DNA of 64,000 nt from GCA-2730975 sp937893275 (lineage in GTDB: Bacteria > Verrucomicrobiota > Verrucomicrobiia > Opitutales > Seribacteraceae), in assembly GCA_963968595.1 (NCBI GenBank), contig CAXAHJ010000005.1:21661-85660 (forward strand). Direction: 5' to 3'. The notes beneath the pieces were generated by a model, which saw nothing but the letters and a program-made list of their open reading frames with translations, ran no database searches and had not been told where the DNA came from. Each line of letters opens with the position of its first letter. Position 1 is the first letter of the stretch. The translations under genes and the position numbers were made by a program. This document shows, one piece after another, positions 50,510-58,497 of this stretch.

Positions 50510-51973
50510 ATGCACATTGACCCTAATCTAGAACACACACTCCTTAACACCCGTCGCCAATTTCTCGGTTCTACGGGTATCGGTCTTGGCGGCATCGCAA
50601 TGGGAGCCCTTTCGGGCAGGAGCCAATTGAACGCTGATGTCTCTTACGATCCCACTTCGCCGCAACTGCCACGCGACACCCATTTTCCGGCAAAGGCCAA
50701 ACGAGTTATTTATCTTCACATGACGGGCTCCCCTCCAGTACTCGACCTTTTTGATTACAAGCCTCTTCTCAAAAAACTGAACGACAAGAACTGCCCTGAC
50801 GAATACTTGAAAGGCAAACGATTCGCCTTCACTTCAGGCGTGCCCAAACTGATGGGAACCCCACATGAGTTCAAACGTCACGGTTCCAACGGGCTTTGGT
50901 TCTCAGATGCAGTGCCCGAGTTGGCAAAGTTGGCGGACGACCTGACCTTTATCAAGTCGATGACCACGGATCAATTCAACCATGCACCCGCCGAGCTTCT
51001 ACTGTACACAGGAAGTCCTAGAGCTGGTCGGCCCAGCATGGGCTCATGGGTATCCTATGGACTGGGTGCCGAAAACCAGAATTTGCCTGGCTTTGTCGCT
51101 CTTATTTCCAGTGGCGTACAGCCCAATGGTGGCAAAAACTCCTTCGGCAATGGTTTCTTGCCGAGCGTCTTCCAAGGGGTTCAATGCCGTTCCCAAGGAG
51201 ATCCTGTTCTCTATGTCTCCGACCCCAAAGGCATGAGCCGTGACCTTCGTAGAGCTGGCTTGGACGCCCTCAACGATCTCAATCGGATACAATCAGCGGA
51301 ACTTGGAAGTCCCGAGACCATTACACGTATGGCCCAATACGAGATGGCGTTCCGCATGCAGACATCGGTGCCAGAAGTGATGGATATCGGCAAGGAGCCG
51401 AAATATATCCTCGAATCCTATGGTGCCCAACCGGGAGCTACTAGTTTGGCAAACAATTGCCTTTTGGCCCGTCGACTGGTCGAGCAAGGCGTTCGTTTCG
51501 TGCACCTTTTTGACTGGGGTTGGGACTTTCACGGGACCAATCCGGGTGAAGCTTTAGGAAATGGTCTCAGAAAGAAATGCGCCACTATGGACAAGCCTGT
51601 TGCCGCCCTCATACGTGATCTAAAAGCACGAGGGCTCCTCGAAGACACCTTAATCGTGTGGGGAGGTGAATTCGGTCGAACGCCATTTAGGGAAGGACGT
51701 ACAGCACGGAGTAAAAACCTCGGTCGCGACCATTTTCCGGACGTATACACTATGATGCTCGCAGGAGGTGGCGTAAAGTCTGGATACGTTCACGGAGCCA
51801 GTGATGATCTCGGTTTCCGCATTGCAAGAGACAAGGTGCACATACACGATCTTCAAGCGACTATCCTACATCTTCTCGGTCTCGATCACGAACGACTCAC
51901 CTACAAGTTTCAAGGTCGAAAATATCGCCTAACTGATGTTCACGGTAAAGTCGTTCACGAGGTAATAGCTTAG
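50510..51973 (+). CDS. DUF1501 family protein, partner of the second PSCyt1 protein
   Basis: A 487-residue DUF1501 protein with a Tat-like signal (T-R-R-Q-F-L-G-S-T-G-I-G-L-G-G near residue 15). Family blocks are H-M-T-G-S-P-P-V-L-D-L-F-D near residue 70, F-N-H-A-P-A near 158, F-D-W-G-W-D-F-H-G near 337, W-G-G-E-F-G-R-T-P near 383 and H-I-H-D-L-Q-A-T-I-L-H-L-L-G-L-D-H near 445. It closely resembles the copy at 31.5 kb in architecture. Translation is probably coupled to the upstream gene (23-base AT-rich gap). Confidence 0.9.
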   Translation: MHIDPNLEHTLLNTRRQFLGSTGIGLGGIAMGALSGRSQLNADVSYDPTSPQLPRDTHFPAKAKRVIYLHMTGSPPVLDLFDYKPLLKKLNDKNCPDEYLKGKRFAFTSGVPKLMGTPHEFKRHGSNGLWFSDAVPELAKLADDLTFIKSMTTDQFNHAPAELLLYTGSPRAGRPSMGSWVSYGLGAENQNLPGFVALISSGVQPNGGKNSFGNGFLPSVFQGVQCRSQGDPVLYVSDPKGMSRDLRRAGLDALNDLNRIQSAELGSPETITRMAQYEMAFRMQTSVPEVMDIGKEPKYILESYGAQPGATSLANNCLLARRLVEQGVRFVHLFDWGWDFHGTNPGEALGNGLRKKCATMDKPVAALIRDLKARGLLEDTLIVWGGEFGRTPFREGRTARSKNLGRDHFPDVYTMMLAGGGVKSGYVHGASDDLGFRIARDKVHIHDLQATILHLLGLDHERLTYKFQGRKYRLTDVHGKVVHEVIA

Positions 51974-52081
51974 ATTTAATTCGTATAGAAATTCCCCCTA
52001 CCCTGTCGGATTTACTCGGCTTTATTATGCCGCCCACTTGCCTTTTGTAAGATTAGTTTAAGATAACCAAACGATTTTTTC

Positions 52082-52125
52082 AAAACATCTTGCTTCCGTG
52101 TGGCAACGCCACATGTTGATGTTTT
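52082..52125 (+). terminator. Long hairpin in the recA leader
   Basis: AAAACATC (52082-52089) pairs with GATGTTTT (52118-52125). Inside, TGTGGC/AAC/GCCACA (52099-52113) forms a second perfect stem. The structure ends 31 bases before the recA ATG. It may terminate transcription from the DUF1501 gene, or act as a structured leader of recA; the sequence does not decide. No recognisable LexA-type palindrome was seen in the 183-base spacer. Confidence 0.45.
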
Positions 52126-52156
52126 CAAATTAATTCTCTAACCACCCCTTTTCATT

Positions 52157-53215
52157 ATGGCCAAGACTGCAACTAAAGAAAAACCTTCTACCGGTAACGC
52201 CGATCTCGATCTTGCTATTTCTGGTATTAACAAGAAGTTCGGTGATGGAGCCTTGATGCGTCTGGGCGATGCCACCAAGATGAATGTTTCCGTGATCTCG
52301 ACAGGTTCCTTAGCCATTGACCTCGCTTTGGGTGCGGGTGGTCTTCCAAGGGGACGGACTGTTGAGATTTATGGCCCCGAGTCTTCTGGCAAGACTACTT
52401 TTTGCCTTAGTGTCATAGCGGAAGCACAGCGCCAAGGCGGAAATGCAGTGTTCGTTGACGTCGAACACGCACTCGATCCAAGATATGCCAAGGTTGTGGG
52501 CGTTGACCTCGATAACCTAATGATCTCTCAACCGGAGAGTGGCGAAGACGCACTCAACATTACCGAAACCCTAATCCGTTCAGGTGCTATCGACGTCATC
52601 GTTCTGGATTCGGTGGCGGCACTGGTGTCACGACAGGAGCTGGACGGCCAAATGGGTGACACCACGGTGGGTTTGCAAGCCCGCATGATGAGTCAAGCCA
52701 TGCGCAGGCTCACGGCTGCAATCGCCAAATCTAAATGCGTGTGCATCTTCACCAACCAGATTCGAGAGAAAATCGGCGTGATGTTCGGTAGTCCCGAAAC
52801 CACGCCCGGTGGACGTGCCCTCAAGTTTTTCTGTTCCGTGCGCATGGATATTCGCCGTATCGGCCAGATCAAGGAATCCAATGGCACGGTCACTGGTTCA
52901 CGAACTCGCGTGAAAATAGTGAAGAACAAGGTAGCGCCGCCCTTTACGGCCTGTGAATTCGACATTATGTACAACGAGGGAATTTCTCGCACGGGTTCCG
53001 TTGTCGACCTTGGCGTAGAACATCAAATTCTCGACAAGAAGGGATCTTGGATTTCCTACGAGGGAGAACTCGTCGGACAAGGGCGTGAAGCGGCCAAGCA
53101 GGCTTTGTCCGAGAACCCCGAGCTTATGGCCAAGCTGACGAAATCCATTCTCGAAAAGGTTCAGGTCACCGTTGGTTCGGTTCTCGCGCAAAGCGAGCCT
53201 GCCAACGAATCCTAA
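52157..53215 (+). CDS. recA: DNA recombinase RecA
   Basis: ATP-dependent strand-exchange protein for homologous recombination and SOS co-protease. The 352-residue protein has Walker A G-P-E-S-S-G-K-T-T at residues 73-81, the D-V-E-H-A-L-D-P block near 102, Walker B V-I-V-L-D-S-V-A near 152, L1 and L2 regions (Q-M-G-D-T-T-V-G near 172, F-T-N-Q-I-R-E-K-I-G-V-M-F-G near 213) and a short acidic-poor C-terminus. No intein or truncation. It is followed by mnmE after about 18 bases, so recA heads a unit with tRNA modification genes. No Shine-Dalgarno is visible. Confidence 0.98.
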   Translation: MAKTATKEKPSTGNADLDLAISGINKKFGDGALMRLGDATKMNVSVISTGSLAIDLALGAGGLPRGRTVEIYGPESSGKTTFCLSVIAEAQRQGGNAVFVDVEHALDPRYAKVVGVDLDNLMISQPESGEDALNITETLIRSGAIDVIVLDSVAALVSRQELDGQMGDTTVGLQARMMSQAMRRLTAAIAKSKCVCIFTNQIREKIGVMFGSPETTPGGRALKFFCSVRMDIRRIGQIKESNGTVTGSRTRVKIVKNKVAPPFTACEFDIMYNEGISRTGSVVDLGVEHQILDKKGSWISYEGELVGQGREAAKQALSENPELMAKLTKSILEKVQVTVGSVLAQSEPANES

Positions 53216-53233
53216 GAGAGGTTGGTCCGACAA

Positions 53234-54592
53234 GTGTCCGCGAACGATTCGATCGTTGCGGCTGCGACGCCGATTGGTGAGGCAGCAATAGCAGTCGTTC
53301 GTGTAAGTGGGTCACTTTGTCAAGAATTGTGCAAGGATGCGCTTCGAGTCCCCTACCCCACCCCTCGTCGGTCAACCCTTGCCAGATATCTGGATATTAA
53401 CGAATCCCTAATAGATGATGTGATCTTCGTATTCTACGAGGCAAAAAAGTCCTACACTGGTGAGCCTTCTCTAGAAATCAGTTCACATGGCAACCCCCTG
53501 ATATCCAAGAAGATAATCGAGGACCTAGTTGTCCGTGGGTGCCGCTTGGCCGAGCCTGGAGAATATACTAAACGAGCTTTTCTCTCGGGTCGCATTGATT
53601 TGACGCAGGCTGAGTCAGTGGCAACCCTTATCAAAGCTTCCAGCGATCGAGCCCTTGAAGTGGCCCGAATTCAACTCCGCGGAGACCTCGGAAAAAAAAT
53701 CAGGGGCCTTCAGTCGCAATTGCTCGACCTTCAAGCAAACCTCGAGGCTTATATTGATTTTCCTGAAGAAGACCTTCCAGTGGAAGACATGAAGGGCCAG
53801 TCTTCCGCTTTGGCCAATCTTATTGCGGAAGTAGATCACCTTTCGCAATCTGCAGGTTGCACTCAGTTGCTGGAGGCAGGAATCAGATGCCTGATAGTAG
53901 GATCACCCAATGCCGGTAAAAGTAGTTTGTACAACCTACTCTGCGGCGAGGAGCGAGCTATCGTAAGCGAGGAAAGTGGAACAACTCGGGATTATCTTTC
54001 CAGTCGGATAGATGTCGGTCCTTTTATGGTTGAGATGATGGACACCGCGGGCCTTTGCGAAGGTGGTTCGACAGTGGAGCGCTTAGGGATAGAGCGTACG
54101 CTTCAATTATCAGAGGAAGCCGACTGCTTTCTTTTTGTATTGGATAGCACCCTACCCTCTCCTGAGTCGGTCAGTAAAGATCTCGCCAAAAATATTAATG
54201 CAGAAAACTGTCTTGTTTTAGAAAACAAAATCGATCTCGACAACAGCAAGGATTTCCATGATTTCCTACCTGACTTTCCGCACTTACGGCTCTCTCTTGA
54301 AACGGGTGAAGGACTTGATCATTGTAGAAGGGCGATAGAGCTGATGATGCAAAAACTCATTCCGCCACCGTCGGAGGACTGCATGATCGTGAACGCACGG
54401 CATGCCGCCAATCTCGCAATTTCGGGAGACTTTTTACGGGAGGCCCTTCGATTACTTCTGGAGGATATGTCTATGGAACTTTCCCTACTTGAAATCACAT
54501 CTGCGATCGATGCCCTAGGAGAAATCGTGGGCAAGACGAATAATGAGGACATGCTCGACCGCCTTTTTCATTCCTTTTGCATTGGCAAGTGA
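53234..54592 (+). CDS. mnmE: tRNA uridine-5-carboxymethylaminomethyl GTPase MnmE
   Basis: GTPase that, with MnmG, makes the cmnm5 modification of U34 in several tRNAs. From the GTG at 53234 the 452-residue protein begins with the N-terminal domain (SIVAAATPIGEAAIAVVRVSGS, 5-formyl-THF binding). It then has the G domain with G1 G-S-P-N-A-G-K-S-S near residue 223, G3 D-T-A-G-L near 272 and G4 E-N-K-I-D-L near 330, and the C-terminal C-I-G-K whose Cys is the family hallmark. A TTG at 53222 directly follows the GAGAGG motif and is too close to use; the GTG lies 12 bases after it. It overlaps mnmG by 4 bases (GTGA). Confidence 0.96.
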   Translation: MSANDSIVAAATPIGEAAIAVVRVSGSLCQELCKDALRVPYPTPRRSTLARYLDINESLIDDVIFVFYEAKKSYTGEPSLEISSHGNPLISKKIIEDLVVRGCRLAEPGEYTKRAFLSGRIDLTQAESVATLIKASSDRALEVARIQLRGDLGKKIRGLQSQLLDLQANLEAYIDFPEEDLPVEDMKGQSSALANLIAEVDHLSQSAGCTQLLEAGIRCLIVGSPNAGKSSLYNLLCGEERAIVSEESGTTRDYLSSRIDVGPFMVEMMDTAGLCEGGSTVERLGIERTLQLSEEADCFLFVLDSTLPSPESVSKDLAKNINAENCLVLENKIDLDNSKDFHDFLPDFPHLRLSLETGEGLDHCRRAIELMMQKLIPPPSEDCMIVNARHAANLAISGDFLREALRLLLEDMSMELSLLEITSAIDALGEIVGKTNNEDMLDRLFHSFCIGK

Positions 54593-56517
54593 GCACAGGA
54601 CTGAAATACGGAAAACGGCAACCTTACGACGTCATCGTTTGTGGTGCTGGGCATGCGGGTTGTGAAGCTGCCTTAATTGCAGCACGTTGTGGGGCTGAGG
54701 TTCTTTTGCTTACCGGCAATGTGGACACTGTCGGCCAAATGAGTTGCAATCCCGCGATTGGAGGCCAAGCAAAAGGTCAGATAGTGCGAGAAATCGATGC
54801 TCTTGGAGGTGAGATGGCCCTAAATACTGATTTTACCGGCATACAGTTTAAATTGCTGAACACATCTAAAGGGCCGGCAGTTCAGGCTCCGCGAGCCCAA
54901 TGCGACAAAAAGGCTTACCAATTTAGGATGAAGCACGTGTTGGAACTCGCTGAAAACCTCACGATATTTCAATCTATGGTAACGGGTTTGATCGTGGAGG
55001 ACGGCAAATGCATTGGGGTTGAAACGAGTTTAGACCTCGAGTTCTTCGCATCCACCGTAATCGTGACCACGGGGACTTTCCTTCGAGCACTCATGCATGT
55101 CGGACAAAACAAGAGTGAAGGCGGTCGCCTCGGGGATCATGTAGCCAAAGGCATGTCGACAGATTTCCTGAAGTATGGGATAGAACTTGAACGTTTTAAA
55201 ACTGGTACGCCGCCACGGCTATTAGGAAAAAGCATCAAGCTTGACCAACTCGAGGAACAGTTTGGCGACGAAAACCCGACCTTTTTCGCCTTTCATGATA
55301 CTCGCTCCGATGATGACATGTTCCACATGGAACGTTCATCGCGTTGGTTCCACGTGGAACATGAGAATCCCCATCTCGCAAGCTTTCCTTTTGGGGGGGG
55401 TGGTCAAGTTACTTGTCGAGTTACCCGAACCACTGAAAAAACTTCTGAAATCATTCGAAAGAACCTAAAGCTGTCTCCCCTTTACTGTGGTGAAATTGTC
55501 GGAACAGGGCCTCGTTATTGCCCGAGCATCGAGGACAAGATTGTACGTTTTTCCGACAAAGACTCTCATCGCATCCAGTTAGAGCCTGAAGGAATAAATA
55601 CCGATGAATGGTATGTCAACGGTCTCTCCACAAGTTTACCATTTTCCGTTCAACACGAGATTTTAAAATCTATTCCCGGACTCGAAGAAGCTATCATTCT
55701 TAGGCCTGCTTATGCGGTGGAGTACGATTATGCTCCACCTACTCAATTACATCGCAACCTTGAATCCAAAATTCTCGAATCTCTATTTTTTGCAGGTCAG
55801 ATAAATGGCACCTCGGGATATGAGGAAGCTGCGGGGCAGGGCCTCCTGGCAGGTTTAAATGCTGTCGCCAAGGTTCGCGGAGAAGAGCCCTTGATCATTG
55901 GCCGCAATGAAGGTTATTTGGGAGTACTCGTTGATGATCTTGTAACAAAAGGCACAACGGAACCGTATCGTATGTTTACTAGTAGAGCGGAGCACCGTTT
56001 GCTCTTTAACCATGGAAGTGCCGAACTTCGCATGTTGAAACATACTGATCGTTTTGAAGTTCTTACATCCTCTCGGCTTGCCTCCGTGAAGGAAAAGTTA
56101 GCTAATGTCGAAAAATGGACACACGAATTTGAAACGGTTAAGGTAGAAAGTGGCATTACTGCCGCTGTCCATCTGAGGAAGGGTGGGGGAGTGAATGTTC
56201 TTCCCAACGATTTCTTGCGTTTGCCTACTCCAACCCGAAATGAAATTTTATACCGCACGACCTATTCCGGTTACCTTGAACGCGAATGTCGTAATGTCGC
56301 CAAACTAGCGGAGTCAGAAAAGATCAAGATTCCATCTGACTTTTCTTATGAAGGCCTTCCCGGGTTGCGCAACGAAAGTATAGAAAAGCTCTCACGGATA
56401 CGCCCTTCCACACTTGCACAGGCTGGTCGTATTTCCGGCGTTAATCCATCCGACGTCAGTGTGCTGATGGTAATCCTTGCGGGGAAGAACTCAGGGACTG
56501 ATGGGGTAGGGAAGTGA
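54589..56517 (+). CDS. mnmG: tRNA uridine-5-carboxymethylaminomethyl modification enzyme MnmG (GidA)
   Basis: FAD-dependent partner of MnmE. The 642-residue protein starts at a GTG overlapping the mnmE stop. The dinucleotide-binding V-C-G-A-G-H-A-G-C-E-A-A is near residue 18. GidA signature 1 (G-P-R-Y-C-P-S-I-E-D-K-I-V-R-F) lies near residue 306 and signature 2 (A-G-Q-I-N-G-T-S-G-Y-E-E-A-A-G-Q-G) near residue 402. Residues 245-258 contain F-H-M-E-R and F-H-V-E-H nine codons apart; these are the in-frame reading of two parS-like palindromes. A run of eight G (55393-55400) encodes part of a Gly tract nearby. trmB follows with a 4-base overlap. Confidence 0.96.
   Translation: MSTGLKYGKRQPYDVIVCGAGHAGCEAALIAARCGAEVLLLTGNVDTVGQMSCNPAIGGQAKGQIVREIDALGGEMALNTDFTGIQFKLLNTSKGPAVQAPRAQCDKKAYQFRMKHVLELAENLTIFQSMVTGLIVEDGKCIGVETSLDLEFFASTVIVTTGTFLRALMHVGQNKSEGGRLGDHVAKGMSTDFLKYGIELERFKTGTPPRLLGKSIKLDQLEEQFGDENPTFFAFHDTRSDDDMFHMERSSRWFHVEHENPHLASFPFGGGGQVTCRVTRTTEKTSEIIRKNLKLSPLYCGEIVGTGPRYCPSIEDKIVRFSDKDSHRIQLEPEGINTDEWYVNGLSTSLPFSVQHEILKSIPGLEEAIILRPAYAVEYDYAPPTQLHRNLESKILESLFFAGQINGTSGYEEAAGQGLLAGLNAVAKVRGEEPLIIGRNEGYLGVLVDDLVTKGTTEPYRMFTSRAEHRLLFNHGSAELRMLKHTDRFEVLTSSRLASVKEKLANVEKWTHEFETVKVESGITAAVHLRKGGGVNVLPNDFLRLPTPTRNEILYRTTYSGYLERECRNVAKLAESEKIKIPSDFSYEGLPGLRNESIEKLSRIRPSTLAQAGRISGVNPSDVSVLMVILAGKNSGTDGVGK
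55319..55334. promoter_or_regulatory. parS-like ParB-binding site, imperfect copy
   Basis: TGTTCCACATGGAACG inside mnmG. It differs from the TGTTCCACGTGGAAC-type chromosomal parS by A for G in the centre and G at the last base. It lies 27 bases upstream of a second, better copy and in the same reading frame. Confidence 0.65.
55346..55361. promoter_or_regulatory. parS-like ParB-binding site
   Basis: GGTTCCACGTGGAACA inside mnmG. Its complement is TGTTCCACGTGGAACC, a form known as chromosomal parS in Pseudomonas, and it differs from the Bacillus-type consensus TGTTTCACGTGAAACA only at symmetric positions. ParB/Spo0J binds such sites to load condensin and segregate the origin region. parA and parB are not in the window. 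Confidence 0.8.
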
Positions 56518-57122
56518 CTGACCTTTTTCGCGAGCAGTACATTGACCTCGCGACTCGTGAAGAACGTATTCGACTCTTCGGCGAAGAATGCCTTTCGACC
56601 ATTCCCGAGCGTTGTCTCGCGGACGGTTTGACTCTTGAGATTGGATGTGGTCACGGGCACTGGCTAACCGCCTACTCCGAGAGTAAACCAGAGGATTCTT
56701 GTATCGGAATCGACTTGATTACCAAAAGAATAGATAAGGCTAACAGAAAAAAGGAAAAGCGTACCCTTCCTTATCTTTTCTTTTTTAAAACGGAAGCCAA
56801 AGAGTTTCTTGAAAACTTGCCTGACTCTTTAATGCTCAAAAGAACTATTCTTCTATTTCCCGATCCATGGCCCAAGAAACGCCACCACAAGCGTCGCCTC
56901 ATTCAGCATCCCTTTCTCGACTTGCTTGCTGCTCGCTCTGTTCCGAATGCCGAATTGTGTTTCCGTACCGATCATCAAGATTACTTTTCATGGTCGGTGG
57001 ATGAGATAAACTGTATCGATTCATGGCGAATAGATCCTGAAGCTGCTTGGCCTTTTGAACACGAAACATTCTTCCAGAACATTTTGCCAGAATACCAAAC
57101 CTTGATTGCTAAACTCAATTGA
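56514..57122 (+). CDS. trmB: tRNA (guanine-N7-)-methyltransferase
   Basis: Methylates G46 of tRNA. The 202-residue protein has the SAM site L-E-I-G-C-G-H-G-H-W near residue 43, E-x-K-P-E-D-S-C-I-G-I-D, and the TrmB signature F-P-D-P-W-P-K-K-R-H-H-K-R-R near residue 118 followed by F-R-T-D-H near 150. It starts with a GTG overlapping the mnmG stop (GTGA). With mnmE and mnmG it forms a tRNA-modification block behind recA. Confidence 0.95.
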   Translation: MTDLFREQYIDLATREERIRLFGEECLSTIPERCLADGLTLEIGCGHGHWLTAYSESKPEDSCIGIDLITKRIDKANRKKEKRTLPYLFFFKTEAKEFLENLPDSLMLKRTILLFPDPWPKKRHHKRRLIQHPFLDLLAARSVPNAELCFRTDHQDYFSWSVDEINCIDSWRIDPEAAWPFEHETFFQNILPEYQTLIAKLN

Positions 57123-57164
57123 AACAGGAGCTAGAACCGCCGAAAAGAGTTCAACTAAATATTA

Positions 57165-57178
57165 TGTCAAATTTGACA
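57165..57178. promoter_or_regulatory. Perfect palindrome upstream of the ATP synthase operon
   Basis: TGTCAAATTTGACA is a 14-base perfect palindrome in the trmB-atpB spacer, 20 bases upstream of a candidate -35 box. Its form is that of an operator for a dimeric regulator. No regulator gene lies next to it. Confidence 0.5.
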
Positions 57179-57197
57179 CAAACATAGAAAATCCTCG

Positions 57198-57225
57198 TTG
57201 ACCTCAACTTATTTTAACCTATTAA
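57198..57225 (+). promoter_or_regulatory. Candidate promoter of the atp operon
   Basis: TTGACC (57198-57203) followed after 16 bases by TATTAA (57220-57225). The -35 box matches 5 of 6 and the -10 box 4 of 6 of the sigma-70 consensus. It lies about 30 bases before the atpB start. Visual match only. Confidence 0.35.
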
Positions 57226-57253
57226 CATAACTTTTTAATTTTACTTTAATCAA

Positions 57254-58147
57254 GTGACGAGAATTCACCTCACACCAATCATTTTACTTTTCGCAAATTC
57301 CTTATGTGCCGCGGAAGAAGGAGTTAGTGTTACTGCCCAAAGATTGAAGGTTTTTGGAGATCTTCCAATAACCAATTCAATGGTTACCAGTTGGGTAGTT
57401 TCTGTCGTTTTGATTCTTCTCGTCAGATGGCTTGTAGGCAAACCAAGTCTTATCCCTTCTCGAGGGCAACTTATCATTGAAGAGTCCATCGGGATGCTCC
57501 GTGGAATCATCCAACCTATTGTCGGTCGAAAAGTCTTTTTTCCTTCTTTTTGGTTATTAAGTGGCCTCTTCTTCTTTATCCTCGTCAACAACATCAGCGG
57601 TCTCTTACCGGGAGTTGGTACGATTGGTTATGGTCATAATCACCAAGGGCACTTCAATATTACTGAAGCTTGGATTCGGCCAGGCAATGCCGATTTAAAC
57701 ATGACTCTAGCCCTTGCCGCCGTTGCGAACCTAACTTGGCTTTACTTAATCTTTAAGTACGCGGGTTTGAAAGTAATCATCAAGGACTGGTTTGGCAATA
57801 AGGCCGATAAGAAAGAATTAAATGTTGGCCTGTTTTATTTCTTAGGTGTCATTTTCATCGCCGTAGGATTCATTGAAGTTATTTCCATTATTTTTCGTCC
57901 CGTATCTCTTACTTTTCGATTGTTTGGGAATGTATTTGGAGGTGAAAGCCTTCTCCACGGTATGTTTCATCTCGGGGAAAAGCTTAATTTTCCCGAATGG
58001 CTTTCTAATTTATCCATGGGAATTGTACCAATACCTTTCTACATGCTCGAAGTTCTTATAGGTGTAGTTCAAGCGTTGGTGTTCATGCTTCTCGTATCAG
58101 TTTATATCGGATTGATCTGCAACCATGGTGATGAGGAGCACCATTGA
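57254..58147 (+). CDS. atpB: F-type ATP synthase subunit a
   Basis: Membrane stator subunit that forms the ion half-channels next to the c-ring. The 297-residue protein has an N-terminal signal-like helix (RIHLTPIILLFANSLCAA), then about five transmembrane segments. The conserved V-S-L-T-F-R-L-F-G-N-V-F-G-G near residue 218 contains the essential Arg. The start is a GTG with no Shine-Dalgarno. No atpI gene precedes it; the upstream spacer holds a palindrome and a promoter-like pair. Confidence 0.95.
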   Translation: MTRIHLTPIILLFANSLCAAEEGVSVTAQRLKVFGDLPITNSMVTSWVVSVVLILLVRWLVGKPSLIPSRGQLIIEESIGMLRGIIQPIVGRKVFFPSFWLLSGLFFFILVNNISGLLPGVGTIGYGHNHQGHFNITEAWIRPGNADLNMTLALAAVANLTWLYLIFKYAGLKVIIKDWFGNKADKKELNVGLFYFLGVIFIAVGFIEVISIIFRPVSLTFRLFGNVFGGESLLHGMFHLGEKLNFPEWLSNLSMGIVPIPFYMLEVLIGVVQALVFMLLVSVYIGLICNHGDEEHH

Positions 58148-58219
58148 TTTTTCTTTTTCGTCGATCGTGACCATCCATGTGAGTGGACGATTGAATTCGC
58201 ACAACTAAATAAAAATATT

Positions 58220-58465
58220 ATGATAGAAATACTAGCTCAAGTAACAGAAGTCGCCCAAGACGTGGCTCATTCACCTGAAGGAATAACAGGAAGCATCCAA
58301 GCAGGACTCGGTTGCCTCGGAGCAGCAATTGGGGTAGGTCTTGTTGGAATGAAAGCCGCTGAAGCCGTTGGGCGTAATCCAGATGCTTCCACACCAATTC
58401 TCGTTCAGGCCATCATTGGAATGGCATTGGCAGAAGCGGTAGCTTTTTATTCATTGTTTCTCTAA
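58220..58465 (+). CDS. atpE: F-type ATP synthase subunit c
   Basis: The 81-residue hairpin proteolipid of the rotor ring. Helix 1 is G-L-G-C-L-G-A-A-I-G-V-G-L-V-G, the polar loop is A-V-G-R-N-P-D-A, and helix 2 is I-G-M-A-L-A-E-A-V-A-F-Y-S-L-F with the ion-carrying Glu near residue 71. The Gln in helix 1 and the Ser/Thr after the Glu that mark Na+-binding rings are missing, so a proton-driven ring is predicted. It lies 72 bases after atpB. Confidence 0.95.
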   Translation: MIEILAQVTEVAQDVAHSPEGITGSIQAGLGCLGAAIGVGLVGMKAAEAVGRNPDASTPILVQAIIGMALAEAVAFYSLFL

Positions 58466-58497
58466 GTTCACTTCATCTTCCGTAACCAACAAAGTTT

